From Methylibium sp964616015 (GTDB taxonomy: Bacteria > Pseudomonadota > Gammaproteobacteria > Burkholderiales > Burkholderiaceae_C), in NCBI GenBank assembly GCA_964616015.1, contig CAZTTC010000098.1, positions 1 to 11,112 on the forward strand: DNA of 11,112 bases, given 5' to 3'. Every line of letters begins with the position of its first letter. The stretch's first letter is position 1. The notes beneath the pieces are model-generated. The model saw nothing but the letters and a program-made list of their open reading frames with translations. It ran no database searches and had not been told where the DNA came from. A program made the position numbers and the translations under genes. Positions 1-8,070 of the stretch are shown in pieces.

Positions 1-846
1 CCCGACCACATCACGCTGTGGGGCCTGCGCCTGAAGATCTGCCAGGGCTTCGACCAGTACGCCAACGTGCGCCCGACGCGCATCCTGCCCGGCATCGACG
101 GCCCGCTCAAGCGCTGCGGCCCGGACGACCTGAACTGGGTCATCGTGCGCGAGAACTCCGAAGGCGAGTACGCCGGCGTCGGCGGCCGCGTGCACCAGGG
201 CCACCCGATCGAGGCCGCGACCGACGTGTCGATGATGACCCGGGCCGGCGTCGAACGCATCATGCGTTTCGCCTTCAAGCTGGCCCAGTCGCGCCCCCGC
301 AGGTTGCTGACCGTCATCACCAAGAGCAACGCCCAGCGCCATGCGATGGTGATGTGGGACGAGATCGCGCTGCAGATCTCCAAGGAGTTCCCCGACGTCA
401 CCTGGGACAAGGAACTGGTCGACGCGTCGACCGCCCGCATGATCAACAAGCCGGCCACGTTGGACACCATCGTCGCGACCAACCTGCACGCCGACATCCT
501 GAGCGACCTGGCCGCGGCACTCGCCGGCAGCTTGGGCATCGCGCCGACCGGCAACATCGACCCCGAGCACCGATTCCCGTCAATGTTCGAGCCGATCCAT
601 GGCTCGGCCTTCGACATCATGGGCAAGGGCCTGGCCAACCCGGTGGGGACCTTCTGGTCGGTCGTGATGCTGCTGGAGCACCTGGGCGAATTCGAGGCGG
701 CGAAGCAGGTCATGAGCGCCATCGAGCAGGTCACCGCGAATCCCAAGCTGCACACCGGCGATCTTGGCGGCAAGGCAACGACCGCCCAGGTCACCCAGGC
801 CGTCTGCGAACTGCTGACCGCAGGCGCGCGCCGCTTGGCCGCGTAA
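1..846 (+). CDS. ttuC: tartrate dehydrogenase/decarboxylase (D-malate dehydrogenase family), 3' part
   Basis: The left edge cuts this gene; 281 C-terminal residues are present. Family members are about 355-360 residues, so roughly 75-80 N-terminal residues lie outside. It belongs to the NAD-dependent beta-decarboxylating dehydrogenases (isopropylmalate, isocitrate, tartrate). Numbering from the first visible residue: RENSEGEY at 50-57 is the substrate loop, TVITKSN at 104-110 carries the likely catalytic lysine (K108), D141 is a likely metal ligand from the partner subunit, and NLHADILSD at 161-169 is the family signature with metal aspartates D165 and D169. EPIHGSAFDIMGKGLANP near 197-214 is the nucleotide-binding end. 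The opening DHITLWG and the FDQYANVRP stretch are typical of TtuC rather than LeuB. In the family this enzyme decarboxylates meso-tartrate to D-glycerate and oxidises L-tartrate and D-malate. The downstream glycerate kinase supports tartrate as substrate; D-malate dehydrogenase (DmlA) is the main alternative. Confidence 0.9.
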   Translation, partial: PDHITLWGLRLKICQGFDQYANVRPTRILPGIDGPLKRCGPDDLNWVIVRENSEGEYAGVGGRVHQGHPIEAATDVSMMTRAGVERIMRFAFKLAQSRPRRLLTVITKSNAQRHAMVMWDEIALQISKEFPDVTWDKELVDASTARMINKPATLDTIVATNLHADILSDLAAALAGSLGIAPTGNIDPEHRFPSMFEPIHGSAFDIMGKGLANPVGTFWSVVMLLEHLGEFEAAKQVMSAIEQVTANPKLHTGDLGGKATTAQVTQAVCELLTAGARRLAA

Positions 847-856
847 GTCGATCCTT

Positions 857-885
857 GCCCGGCCGGCCCGGAAGGGCCGCCGGGC
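857..885 (+). other. strong GC-rich hairpin in the ttuC-ttuD gap
   Basis: The left arm GCCCGGCCGGCCC (857-869) pairs with GGGCCGCCGGGC (874-885). This gives 12 base pairs with one bulged C and a GGAA loop at 870-873. It begins 10 bp after the ttuC stop. A pyrimidine/T-rich stretch (TTCTTTT, 899-905) follows about 13 nt after the stem, too far for a classical intrinsic terminator. It may be a leaky terminator, an mRNA-stabilising 3' end for ttuC, or an RNA-processing site; the sequence alone does not decide. Confidence 0.6.
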
Positions 886-905
886 CAGACACCTCGACTT
901 CTTTT

Positions 906-922
906 CGGCGCCGCAGGCGCCG
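906..922 (+). other. second hairpin in the ttuC-ttuD gap
   Basis: CGGCGCC (906-912) and GGCGCCG (916-922) form a perfect 7-bp stem around a GCA loop. It lies 20 bp after the first hairpin and is preceded, not followed, by TTTT. It is therefore not an intrinsic terminator on the + strand. Together the two hairpins occupy most of the first half of the 169-bp gap; I see no gene in the gap and no convincing promoter. Confidence 0.55.
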
Positions 923-1015
923 AGCACCGCAACAGCCGCCATGCGCTGCCGGGTCGGCCAGCCACGCCCTGAGCGCCTGCCGGACCGCACCCTGGATTCG
1001 ATCGAGAACGCTGCA

Positions 1016-2308
1016 ATGAACTCCGCCATGACCTCGGCACTCTTGCGGCGCATGTTCGACGCCGCCATCGCCGCCGCGCAGCCGGCGCTGTGCGTGCCCC
1101 GCCACCTGCCGGCCGCGCCCAAGGGTCGGCTGGTGGTGATCGGTGCCGGCAAGGCTTCAGCGGCGATGGCCAAGGCGGTGGAAGACCACTGGCCGGGGCC
1201 GCTGTCAGGCCTGGTCGTCACGCGCTACGGCTACGCCGTGCCTTGCCGCCACATCGAGATCGTGGAAGCCGCCCATCCGGTGCCCGACGCGGCCGGCGAG
1301 ACCGCCGCCCGCAGGCTGTTGCAGACGGTCGAGGGGCTGACGGCCGACGACCTGGTGCTGTGCCTGATTTCGGGGGGCGGTTCGTCGTTGCTGCCCCTGC
1401 CGCTGCCAGGTCTGTCGCTGGCCGACGAACAGGCGCTGAACCGCGCCCTGCTGGCCAGCGGCGCCAGCATCGGCGAGATGAACTGCGTGCGGCGGCATCT
1501 GTCGGCCATCAAGGGGGGGCGCCTGGCGGCGGCATGCCGACCGGCCCGGGTGGTCAACCTGCTGCTCTCCGATGTGCCCGGTGACGACCCGATCAACATC
1601 GCCTCCGGGCCCACGGTTGCAGACCCGACACATTGCAGCGATGCCCTCGACATCCTGCACCGTTACGCCATCGGTGTGCCGCCCAGAGCGCTCGGGCTAC
1701 TCGAAAGCGGCGAGGGCGAGTCTCTGAAGCCCGGGGATCCTCGGCTGCCGACCATCGAGACGTACTTCATCGCCACACCGCAGATGGCCCTGGAGGCCGC
1801 GGCTGCGGTGGCACGAGACGCCGGTATCACGCCGCACATCCTCGGCGATGCGATCGAGGGCGAGGCACGCGACGTCGGCAAGACGTTGGCCGGCATCAGC
1901 CTGCAGGTGGCCCGCCGAGGCCAACCCTTCGAGACGCCCTGCGTGCTGCTGTCCGGCGGCGAAACCACGGTCACGGTGCGAGGCCAGGGCCGAGGTGGCC
2001 GCAACGTCGAATTTCTGCTGTCCCTGGCGATCGCACTCGACGGGCAGCCCGGCGTGCATGCGCTGGCCGGCGACACCGACGGTGTGGACGGCCAGGAAGA
2101 GATTGCCGGTGCACTGATCACGCCCGACACGCTGAGTCGCGCGTGGTCGCTGGGCATCAAGCCGCGCGAGTGCCTCGACGACAACGCCGGGCACGGCTTC
2201 TTCGAGGCGCTGGGCGATGCGGTCGTGACCGGCCCGACGCTGACCAATGTGAACGACTTTCGAGCCATCGTCATCGACGGCTCTTCAACTGGAACCCCCC
2301 ATGAATAA
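1016..2308 (+). CDS. ttuD: glycerate 2-kinase, MOFRL/TtuD family
   Basis: A 430-residue protein that phosphorylates D-glycerate on ATP to 2-phosphoglycerate in the cytoplasm. The N-terminal DUF4147-type domain shows VIGAGKASAAM (41-51, with the conserved lysine K46), LISGGGSSLL (118-126), NCVRRHLSAIKGGRLA (156-171) and LLLSDVPGDDPINIASGPT (182-200). The C-terminal MOFRL domain shows LLSGGETTVTVRG (311-323), GRGGRN (325-330), AGDTDGVDG (351-359) and TLTNVNDFRAI near the end (408-418). Length fits the family (about 420-440). I chose ATG 1016, which has a weak GAGA upstream; ATG 1028 is also possible. An in-frame ATG at 941 would add 25 residues without family character. Relatives were once annotated as hydroxypyruvate reductase in Agrobacterium tartrate clusters, but the MOFRL signature indicates a kinase. 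Its 3' end overlaps ttuE by 8 bp. Confidence 0.92.
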   Translation: MNSAMTSALLRRMFDAAIAAAQPALCVPRHLPAAPKGRLVVIGAGKASAAMAKAVEDHWPGPLSGLVVTRYGYAVPCRHIEIVEAAHPVPDAAGETAARRLLQTVEGLTADDLVLCLISGGGSSLLPLPLPGLSLADEQALNRALLASGASIGEMNCVRRHLSAIKGGRLAAACRPARVVNLLLSDVPGDDPINIASGPTVADPTHCSDALDILHRYAIGVPPRALGLLESGEGESLKPGDPRLPTIETYFIATPQMALEAAAAVARDAGITPHILGDAIEGEARDVGKTLAGISLQVARRGQPFETPCVLLSGGETTVTVRGQGRGGRNVEFLLSLAIALDGQPGVHALAGDTDGVDGQEEIAGALITPDTLSRAWSLGIKPRECLDDNAGHGFFEALGDAVVTGPTLTNVNDFRAIVIDGSSTGTPHE

Positions 2309-3722
2309 CCGTCCTTGCAACGCCAAGATCGTGGCCACCCTCGGTCCGGCGAGCGCCGACCGCGCCACCATCGAGGCGCTCGTGAACGCCGGGGCCGACG
2401 TGTTCCGGCTGAACTTCAGCCACGGCACGCATGCTGACCACCAGCAGCGCCTGGCCCTGATTCGCTCCATCGAGGCCGACATCGGCCGACCCATCGGCGT
2501 GCTGCTCGACCTGCAGGGCCCGAAGTTGCGTGTCGGCACGTTCGCCGATGGGCCGGTGAAGCTCGTCGAGGGGGCGGCGTTCAGGCTGGACCTGGACCGC
2601 AGCTGCCCTGGCGACGTCACCCGGGTACCGCTGCCCCATCCGGAGATCTTCGCCGCGCTCCAACCTGGCGCCGACTTGCTGCTCGACGACGGCCGGCTGC
2701 GGCTGCGGGTGGAATCATCAGGGCCGGACTTCGCCGAAACGCGCGTCGTCAACGGCGGCATGCTGTCGGACCGCAAGGGCGTCAACGTGCCGGGGGTGGT
2801 GCTGCCGCTGTCGGCGATGACCGACAAGGACCGCGCCGATCTGGACTTCGGCCTGACGCTCGGCGTCGACTGGATCGCGCTGTCGTTCGTGCAGCGTGCC
2901 GCCGACATCGTCGAGGCCCAGGCCATCATCCAGGGCCGCGCCGGCATTGTGGCCAAGCTGGAGAAGCCCGCGGCCATCGATTGCCTGGACGAGATCCTCG
3001 CCGTGACCGACGCGGTGATGGTGGCCCGGGGTGATTTGGGGGTCGAGATGCCCGCCGAGCAGGTGCCGGCGATCCAGAAGCGCATCGTCCGCGCCTGCCG
3101 CCGTCTCGGCAAGCCTGTGATCGTGGCCACGCAGATGCTGGAGTCGATGGTCAGCGCGCCGGTGCCGACGCGTGCCGAAGCGTCGGACGTGGCCACCGCG
3201 ATCTACGACGGCGCCGACGCGGTGATGCTGTCTGCGGAGTCGGCGTCGGGCAAGTTCCCGGTCGAGGCCGTGGCGATGATGGACCGCATCATTGCGCAGA
3301 CCGAGGCCGACCCGCAGTACCGCGAGGCGATCGATGCCTCGCACACGCAACCCGCCGCCAACACCGCCGATGCCGTCGGCTGGGCGGCGCGCTCGGTGGC
3401 CGGCTTGCTCGATGTGGCGGCCCTGGTGGCCTATACGAGCTCGGGCTCGTCAGCGCTGCGCATGGCGCGAGAGCGTCCGCGGGCTCCCATCATTGGGATG
3501 ACGCCCCAACGGGCCACCGCCCGGCGACTGGCCCTCGTGTGGGGCGTCAACCCTGTCGTCTGTGACGACGTGGTCAACGTCGACGACATGACCGCCCGCG
3601 CCGTGCGGACCGCCAAAGGCCTGCGCTTCGCCCAGCCCGGCCAGACCATCGTCATCGCTGCCGGCATGCCTTTCGGCACGCCCGGCTCCACCAACCTGCT
3701 GCGCATCGCGCAGATCGACTAA
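2301..3722 (+). CDS. ttuE: pyruvate kinase, PykA-like, tartrate-operon type (TtuE)
   Basis: A 473-residue full-length pyruvate kinase converting PEP and ADP to pyruvate and ATP. Visible landmarks are KIVATLGPAS (9-18), FRLNFSHG (35-42), LLDLQGPKLRVG (68-79), GVDWIALSFVQ (188-198), IVAKLEKP (216-223, transition-state lysine K219 and metal ligand E221), MVARGDLGVEMP (240-251, metal ligand D245) and IVATQMLESM (274-283). The regulatory C domain runs from about 345 to the end. In the K+-site segment LDLQGPK, Leu71, Gln72 and Lys75 replace the Thr, Lys and Glu of K+-dependent muscle enzyme; this is the pattern known for K+-independent pyruvate kinases. The start ATG lies inside the end of ttuD with no strong ribosome site, so translation is probably coupled. 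Agrobacterium vitis tartrate clusters carry a pyruvate kinase named ttuE at the equivalent place, hence the name; 'pyk' is equally correct. Confidence 0.93.
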   Translation: MNNRPCNAKIVATLGPASADRATIEALVNAGADVFRLNFSHGTHADHQQRLALIRSIEADIGRPIGVLLDLQGPKLRVGTFADGPVKLVEGAAFRLDLDRSCPGDVTRVPLPHPEIFAALQPGADLLLDDGRLRLRVESSGPDFAETRVVNGGMLSDRKGVNVPGVVLPLSAMTDKDRADLDFGLTLGVDWIALSFVQRAADIVEAQAIIQGRAGIVAKLEKPAAIDCLDEILAVTDAVMVARGDLGVEMPAEQVPAIQKRIVRACRRLGKPVIVATQMLESMVSAPVPTRAEASDVATAIYDGADAVMLSAESASGKFPVEAVAMMDRIIAQTEADPQYREAIDASHTQPAANTADAVGWAARSVAGLLDVAALVAYTSSGSSALRMARERPRAPIIGMTPQRATARRLALVWGVNPVVCDDVVNVDDMTARAVRTAKGLRFAQPGQTIVIAAGMPFGTPGSTNLLRIAQID

Positions 3723-3730
3723 AGACCGTC

Positions 3731-5020
<1,290 letters not shown>

Positions 5021-5047
5021 AGTCTTGAACTCAGGTTAATGCCGGAT

Positions 5048-5062
5048 TCACTTCCGCAGTGA
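5048..5062. promoter_or_regulatory. short inverted repeat upstream of the Bug receptor gene
   Basis: TCACT (5048-5052) and AGTGA (5058-5062) are exact inverted arms around a 5-nt spacer, in the 109-bp gap between eno and the receptor gene. GATTCA also occurs twice, at 5045-5050 and 5061-5066. A TACATT at 5084-5089 could be a -10 element, but no well-spaced -35 was found. The arms are short and this could be chance; an operator or a weak receptor promoter is only a suggestion. Confidence 0.25.
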
Positions 5063-5118
5063 TTCAACGCCACCCCCGAAACCTACATTCCTCGCACCCC
5101 AGCTCATTGAAGCCCCTC

Positions 5119-5124
5119 AGGAGA
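5119..5124 (+). promoter_or_regulatory. ribosome binding site of the Bug receptor gene
   Basis: AGGAGA lies 5 nt before the ATG at 5130. It is the best Shine-Dalgarno on this operon; ttuD, ttuE and eno have only weak matches. This fits high independent translation of a periplasmic binding protein and fixes the start codon. Confidence 0.75.
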
Positions 5125-5129
5125 CAAGC

Positions 5130-6116
5130 ATGAACACCACCCAAAGTTTCACCCGCCGTCACGTCATCCAGGCGCTGGCCATGGCCGCCGCGCTGGCCAG
5201 CGGCAGCGCCATGGCGCAGGCTTGGCCGGCCAAGCCGATCAGTCTGGTCGTGCCGTTCCCGGCCGGTGGCACCACCGATGTGCTGGCCCGCGCACTGGCC
5301 GAAAAGCTGCAGCAGGCGCTTGGCCAGCCGGTGATCGTGGAAAGCAAGCCTGGTGCTGGCGCCACGCTGGGGGCCGACTACGTGGTCAAGTCCAAACCCG
5401 ACGGCTACACGCTGCTGGTGGGTGCCGTGCACCACACCATCGCATCCAGCGTCTACAAGAAGCTGCCGTACGACTTCCAGAAGGACCTAGCGCCGATCAC
5501 CGAGATTGCGCTGGTGCCCAACGTGCTGGTGGTGAACGCCAGCACGCCAGTCAAGAACGTGGCAGAGCTGGTGGCGCTGCTGAAGTCACAAGCTGGCAAG
5601 CACAACTACGGCTCCAACGGCAACGGCACGGCGCAGCACCTGATCGGCACGCAGTTCGAGAACATGACCGGCACCGAGTTCGCCCACATCCCTTACAAGG
5701 GCAGCGGCCCGCTGGCAACTGATCTACTGGGCGGGCAGATCACGATGTCGTTCGACACTATCACGCCGGTGTTGCCGCACATCAAGGCGGGCAAGCTGCG
5801 CCCCCTGGCAGTGACCACTGCCAAGCGCTCGTCGGCGCTGCCCGACGTGCCCACGCTCGACGAAGCCGGCCTCAAGGGCTTCAACATAGGCACCTGGTTC
5901 GGCGTGCTCGCGCCTGTCGCCACGCCCAAGGACATCCTGGCCCGGCTGAACACCGAGATGGTGAAGGTCATCCAGTCGCCTGAGTTCCGCAAGCGCATGG
6001 TGGAGATCGGTGCCGAGCCCATCGGCAACAGTGCCGAACAGATGGCCGCGCAGATCAAGAGCGAAACCGAGAAGTTCGCGAAGCTGGTCAAGGACGCCAA
6101 GGTCGTCATCGAGTGA
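5130..6116 (+). CDS. Bug-family (TctC-like) periplasmic tripartite tricarboxylate transporter substrate-binding protein
   Basis: A 328-residue exported protein of the usual size (about 320-330). Residues 1-29 form a signal peptide: TRRH (8-11), a hydrophobic run, then SAMA with likely cleavage before QAWPAKPI. The twin arginines resemble a Tat signal, but many Bug proteins have RR and go by either route. The mature part has Bug landmarks: ISLVVPFPAGGTTDVLAR (37-54), PGAGATLGADYV, YGSNGNGTAQHL, HIPYKGSGPLATDLLGGQI, and ALPDVPTLDEAG followed by a W-x-G segment. It should bind a small carboxylate in the periplasm and deliver it to TctA/TctB-type membrane subunits, none of which are in the window. 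Its position after a tartrate-to-pyruvate gene set suggests tartrate or a related hydroxy acid as ligand. It may share the operon transcript or have its own promoter. Family assignment is firm; ligand is inference. Confidence 0.93.
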   Translation: MNTTQSFTRRHVIQALAMAAALASGSAMAQAWPAKPISLVVPFPAGGTTDVLARALAEKLQQALGQPVIVESKPGAGATLGADYVVKSKPDGYTLLVGAVHHTIASSVYKKLPYDFQKDLAPITEIALVPNVLVVNASTPVKNVAELVALLKSQAGKHNYGSNGNGTAQHLIGTQFENMTGTEFAHIPYKGSGPLATDLLGGQITMSFDTITPVLPHIKAGKLRPLAVTTAKRSSALPDVPTLDEAGLKGFNIGTWFGVLAPVATPKDILARLNTEMVKVIQSPEFRKRMVEIGAEPIGNSAEQMAAQIKSETEKFAKLVKDAKVVIE

Positions 6117-6160
6117 GCACCACGGCCCTCCGTCGCTGAAACCTCCGCACCAAACATGCC

Positions 6161-6176
6161 AGCGGTGGAGCGTGTC
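6161..6176 (+). repeat. imperfect direct repeat, copy 1
   Basis: AGCGGTGGAGCGTGTC matches the copy at 6221-6236 at 14 of 16 bases; the copies start exactly 60 bp apart. Its core CGGTGGAGC (6163-6171) can also pair with GCTCCGCCG at 6194-6202, giving 9 pairs with one G-T wobble. Confidence 0.6.
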
Positions 6177-6191
6177 CCGTGACGGGCAGTT

Positions 6192-6233
6192 GTGCTCCGC
6201 CGGTTGTCGTCTAGGCACAAAGCGGCGGAGCGC
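6192..6233 (+). other. hairpin downstream of the Bug receptor gene
   Basis: GTGCTCCGCCG (6192-6202) pairs with CGGCGGAGCGC (6223-6233): 11 pairs, one of them a G-T wobble. A further TTGT/ACAA pairing is possible inside the 20-nt loop. No U-tract follows. It may protect the 3' end of the operon mRNA, act as a weak terminator, or be a REP-like interspersed element. Confidence 0.5.
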
Positions 6234-6236
6234 GTC
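6221..6236 (+). repeat. imperfect direct repeat, copy 2
   Basis: AGCGGCGGAGCGCGTC is the second copy of the 60-bp-spaced repeat at 6161. It forms the right arm of the hairpin at 6192-6233. Confidence 0.6.
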
Positions 6237-6345
6237 AGCGTGGCAGCGCGATGACCTATGACAAGCACGGGACTGCAGTCGCGTCGATGGACCGCTCGTG
6301 GCGATTCCCGATGTCAGCTGCGGGCCGGAAGCCACCCCTCGACAC

Positions 6346-7188
6346 TCATCGCCCGACCCGCCGCGTGGCATCCCTCTCGAAGTACGCGTTGAGCTCACTC
6401 CCCGCAGCCGCCCCCGCAAACCCATCGAAGCGCCCGTGGTCCGCCAGCTCGCGCGCCGCACGCAGGAACCCGCCCCACGCTGCCCGCGCCAGCGCGCCGC
6501 CCACGCTGACGCGCCGCACGCCCATCGCGGCCACGTCCTGCAGCGTGAACTCGCTGGTCGATCCGATCAGCAGGTTCACCGGTTTGGGCGCCACGGCGGC
6601 CACCACGGCTGCGATCTGCTCGCGCGTGCGGATGCCGGGCGCGTACAGGCAGTCGGCGCCGGCCTCGGCATAGGCCTTCAGGCGGGCGAGGGTGTCGTCC
6701 AGGTCGGGGCGGCCTGCGAAGAAGTTCTCGGCGCGGCCGATCAGCAGGGTGTCGCCGCCGGCCTCGTCGATCGCCGCGCGGGCGGCGCGCAGCCGGGCCA
6801 CGGCGTCGGGCAGGTCGCGCAGCGGTGCGTTCGCGTCACCGGTCGAGTCCTCGATCGACAGGCCGGCGACGCCGGTGTCGATGGCCATGCGCACGCTCTC
6901 GGCCACGCCTCGCGGGTCGGTGGCGAAGCCGCTCTCGAAGTCGGCGTTCAGCGGCAGGTCGGTGGCGGCGGCCATGCTGCGCAGGTGCGCCAGCACCTCG
7001 GCCCGCGAGCTGGCGCCGTCGTGCTGGCCCAGCGACCAGGCGTGGCCCGAGCTGGTGGTGGCCAGCGCCTTGAAGCCCAGGCCCTGCAGCAGGCGGGCGC
7101 TGCCGATGTCCCAGGGGTTGGGCAGCACGAAGCAGCCTTGCGTGTGCAGCGCGCGGAAGGCGGCGCGCTTGTCTCGGGGGCTGGGCAT
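6346..7188 (-). CDS. isocitrate lyase/PEP mutase superfamily protein (PF13714 type)
   Basis: A 280-residue cytoplasmic protein of the PEP mutase/isocitrate lyase TIM-barrel superfamily. Family landmarks are CFVLPNPWDIGSARLL (19-34), ALATTSSGHAWSLG (41-54), NADFESGFATDP (81-92, the metal-binding DxE pair), LSIEDSTGD (110-118), LLIGRAENFF (148-157) and LLIGSTSEFTLQDVAAMGVRRVSVG near 207-230. The Cys-containing KKCGH motif of true isocitrate and methylisocitrate lyases is absent. It is therefore not AceA or PrpB; relatives include oxaloacetate decarboxylases, oxaloacetate hydrolases and PEP mutase-like proteins of unknown substrate. ATG 7188 has a clear GAGGAGA (7195-7201 on the complement) 6 nt upstream. 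The reading frame stays open far upstream, but that part has no family character. It diverges from the GST gene. A role with C3/C4 acids would fit the neighbouring operon, but nothing links them directly. Confidence 0.88.
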   Translation of the reverse strand: MPSPRDKRAAFRALHTQGCFVLPNPWDIGSARLLQGLGFKALATTSSGHAWSLGQHDGASSRAEVLAHLRSMAAATDLPLNADFESGFATDPRGVAESVRMAIDTGVAGLSIEDSTGDANAPLRDLPDAVARLRAARAAIDEAGGDTLLIGRAENFFAGRPDLDDTLARLKAYAEAGADCLYAPGIRTREQIAAVVAAVAPKPVNLLIGSTSEFTLQDVAAMGVRRVSVGGALARAAWGGFLRAARELADHGRFDGFAGAAAGSELNAYFERDATRRVGR

Positions 7189-7266
7189 GGGCGGTCTCCT
7201 CGGGATGGGCGCGGCGGTGGGTCGTGCGCCGTCGAAGCAGGTCTGGTGTAGCGCAAAGCGCATGGG

Positions 7267-7280
7267 CCTGCCGCGGCAGG
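7267..7280. promoter_or_regulatory. 14-bp perfect palindrome between divergent genes
   Basis: CCTGCCGCGGCAGG equals its own reverse complement and lies near the middle of the 159-bp gap (7189-7347) between the divergent lyase/mutase-family and GST genes. The position suits an operator for a dimeric regulator acting on both. GC-rich palindromes arise easily by chance here, and I could not place -35/-10 elements around it. Confidence 0.35.
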
Positions 7281-7347
7281 GCTGTTGCCGGCGCCACAGA
7301 ATCGTCCGCATCCCCGGCCTGCCGGCGCGCCGCGCCCGACCTCGTTC

Positions 7348-8070
7348 ATGAACGCCAACGACCTCTCCGCCTTCGCCATCACCCGCAAGTGGCCCGCGCG
7401 CCACCCCGATCGGCTGCAGCTCTATTCGCTGCCCACGCCCAACGGCGTCAAGGTGTCGATCATGCTGGAGGAGACGGGCCTGCCCTACGAGCCGCACCGC
7501 GTCAGCTTCGACAGCGACGACCAGCTCTCGCCCGAGTTCCTGTCGCTCAACCCGAACAACAAGATCCCGGCCATCCTTGACCCGCACGGCCCCGGCGGCC
7601 AGCCACTGCCGCTGTGGGAGTCGGGTGCGATCCTGCTCTACCTGGCCGGCAAGACCGGGCAGTTGTTGCCGCAGGACGTGGCGGCGCGCTACGAGACCTT
7701 GCAATGGCTGATGTTCCAGATGGGCGGCGTCGGGCCGATGTTCGGCCAGGTGGGCTTCTTCCACCGCTTCGCCGGCAAGACCTACGACGACAAGCGCCCA
7801 CGCGACCGCTATGTGGCCGAGTCGCGGCGCCTGCTGGGCGTGCTGGAGGCTCGGCTGACGGGGCGCCGCTGGATCATGGGCGCCGACTACACGATCGCCG
7901 ACATCGCGACCTGGCCCTGGGTGCGCAACCTGGTCGGCTTCTACGAGGCCGGCGACCTGGTGGGCTTTGCGGACTTCCCGAACGTCGCACGGGTCCTGGC
8001 GGCCTTCGTCGCACGGCCGGCAGTGGTGCGCGGGCTCGGCATCCCGGGCGCCGCGGTCGTCACCGGCTGA
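7348..8070 (+). CDS. glutathione S-transferase, YfcG/YghU-like (nu class)
   Basis: A 240-residue soluble protein. The N-terminal thioredoxin-like domain (about 23-105) shows LYSLPTPNGVKVSIMLEE (25-42), NPNNKIPAILD (68-78) and LWESGAILLYLAGKTG (89-104). T30, N32 and the E91/S92 pair match the glutathione-binding positions of E. coli YfcG. The helical C domain has LQWLMFQMGGVGPMFGQ (118-134) and YTIADIATWPWV (181-192). YfcG and YghU bind glutathione or its disulfide and act as disulfide reductases rather than classical conjugating GSTs; the same is expected here. An N-terminal extension of about 20 residues resembles YghU. ATG 7348 has no obvious ribosome site; the only upstream in-frame alternative is TTG at 7285, which adds a low-complexity stretch, so I prefer the ATG. 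It diverges from the lyase/mutase-family gene. Confidence 0.9.
   Translation: MNANDLSAFAITRKWPARHPDRLQLYSLPTPNGVKVSIMLEETGLPYEPHRVSFDSDDQLSPEFLSLNPNNKIPAILDPHGPGGQPLPLWESGAILLYLAGKTGQLLPQDVAARYETLQWLMFQMGGVGPMFGQVGFFHRFAGKTYDDKRPRDRYVAESRRLLGVLEARLTGRRWIMGADYTIADIATWPWVRNLVGFYEAGDLVGFADFPNVARVLAAFVARPAVVRGLGIPGAAVVTG

Larger units (their letters stand above)
6117..6345. other. 229-bp gap between convergent genes
   Basis: No gene is supported here. The gap separates the 3' ends of the receptor gene (+) and the lyase/mutase-family gene (-). It holds the direct repeats at 6161 and 6221 and the competing hairpins described separately. No T-tract follows the stems, so no classical intrinsic terminator is seen on either strand. 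Confidence 0.6.

Noticed and set aside
857..922. Hairpins after ttuC as a classical Rho-independent terminator
   Set aside because: The T-rich stretch is about 13 nt from the first stem and precedes the second, and the operon genes continue downstream.
941..1015. Upstream ATG (941) as the start of ttuD
   Set aside because: The added 25 residues are Arg/Pro-rich, not seen in the family, and lack a ribosome site; ATG 1016 gives the usual length.
2285..3196. A 303-codon open frame antisense to pyruvate kinase
   Set aside because: Ser/Arg/Thr-rich shadow with no domain; the plus strand encodes a complete enzyme.
6117..6345. Integron attC site or transposon inverted end in the repeat region
   Set aside because: No attC core sites (GTTRRRY/RYYYAAC), no transposase and no target-site duplication were seen.
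7285..7347. TTG at 7285 as the start of the GST gene
   Set aside because: It would add 21 residues rich in Pro/Arg with no YfcG/YghU similarity; the ATG at 7348 fits better, though it also lacks a strong ribosome site.
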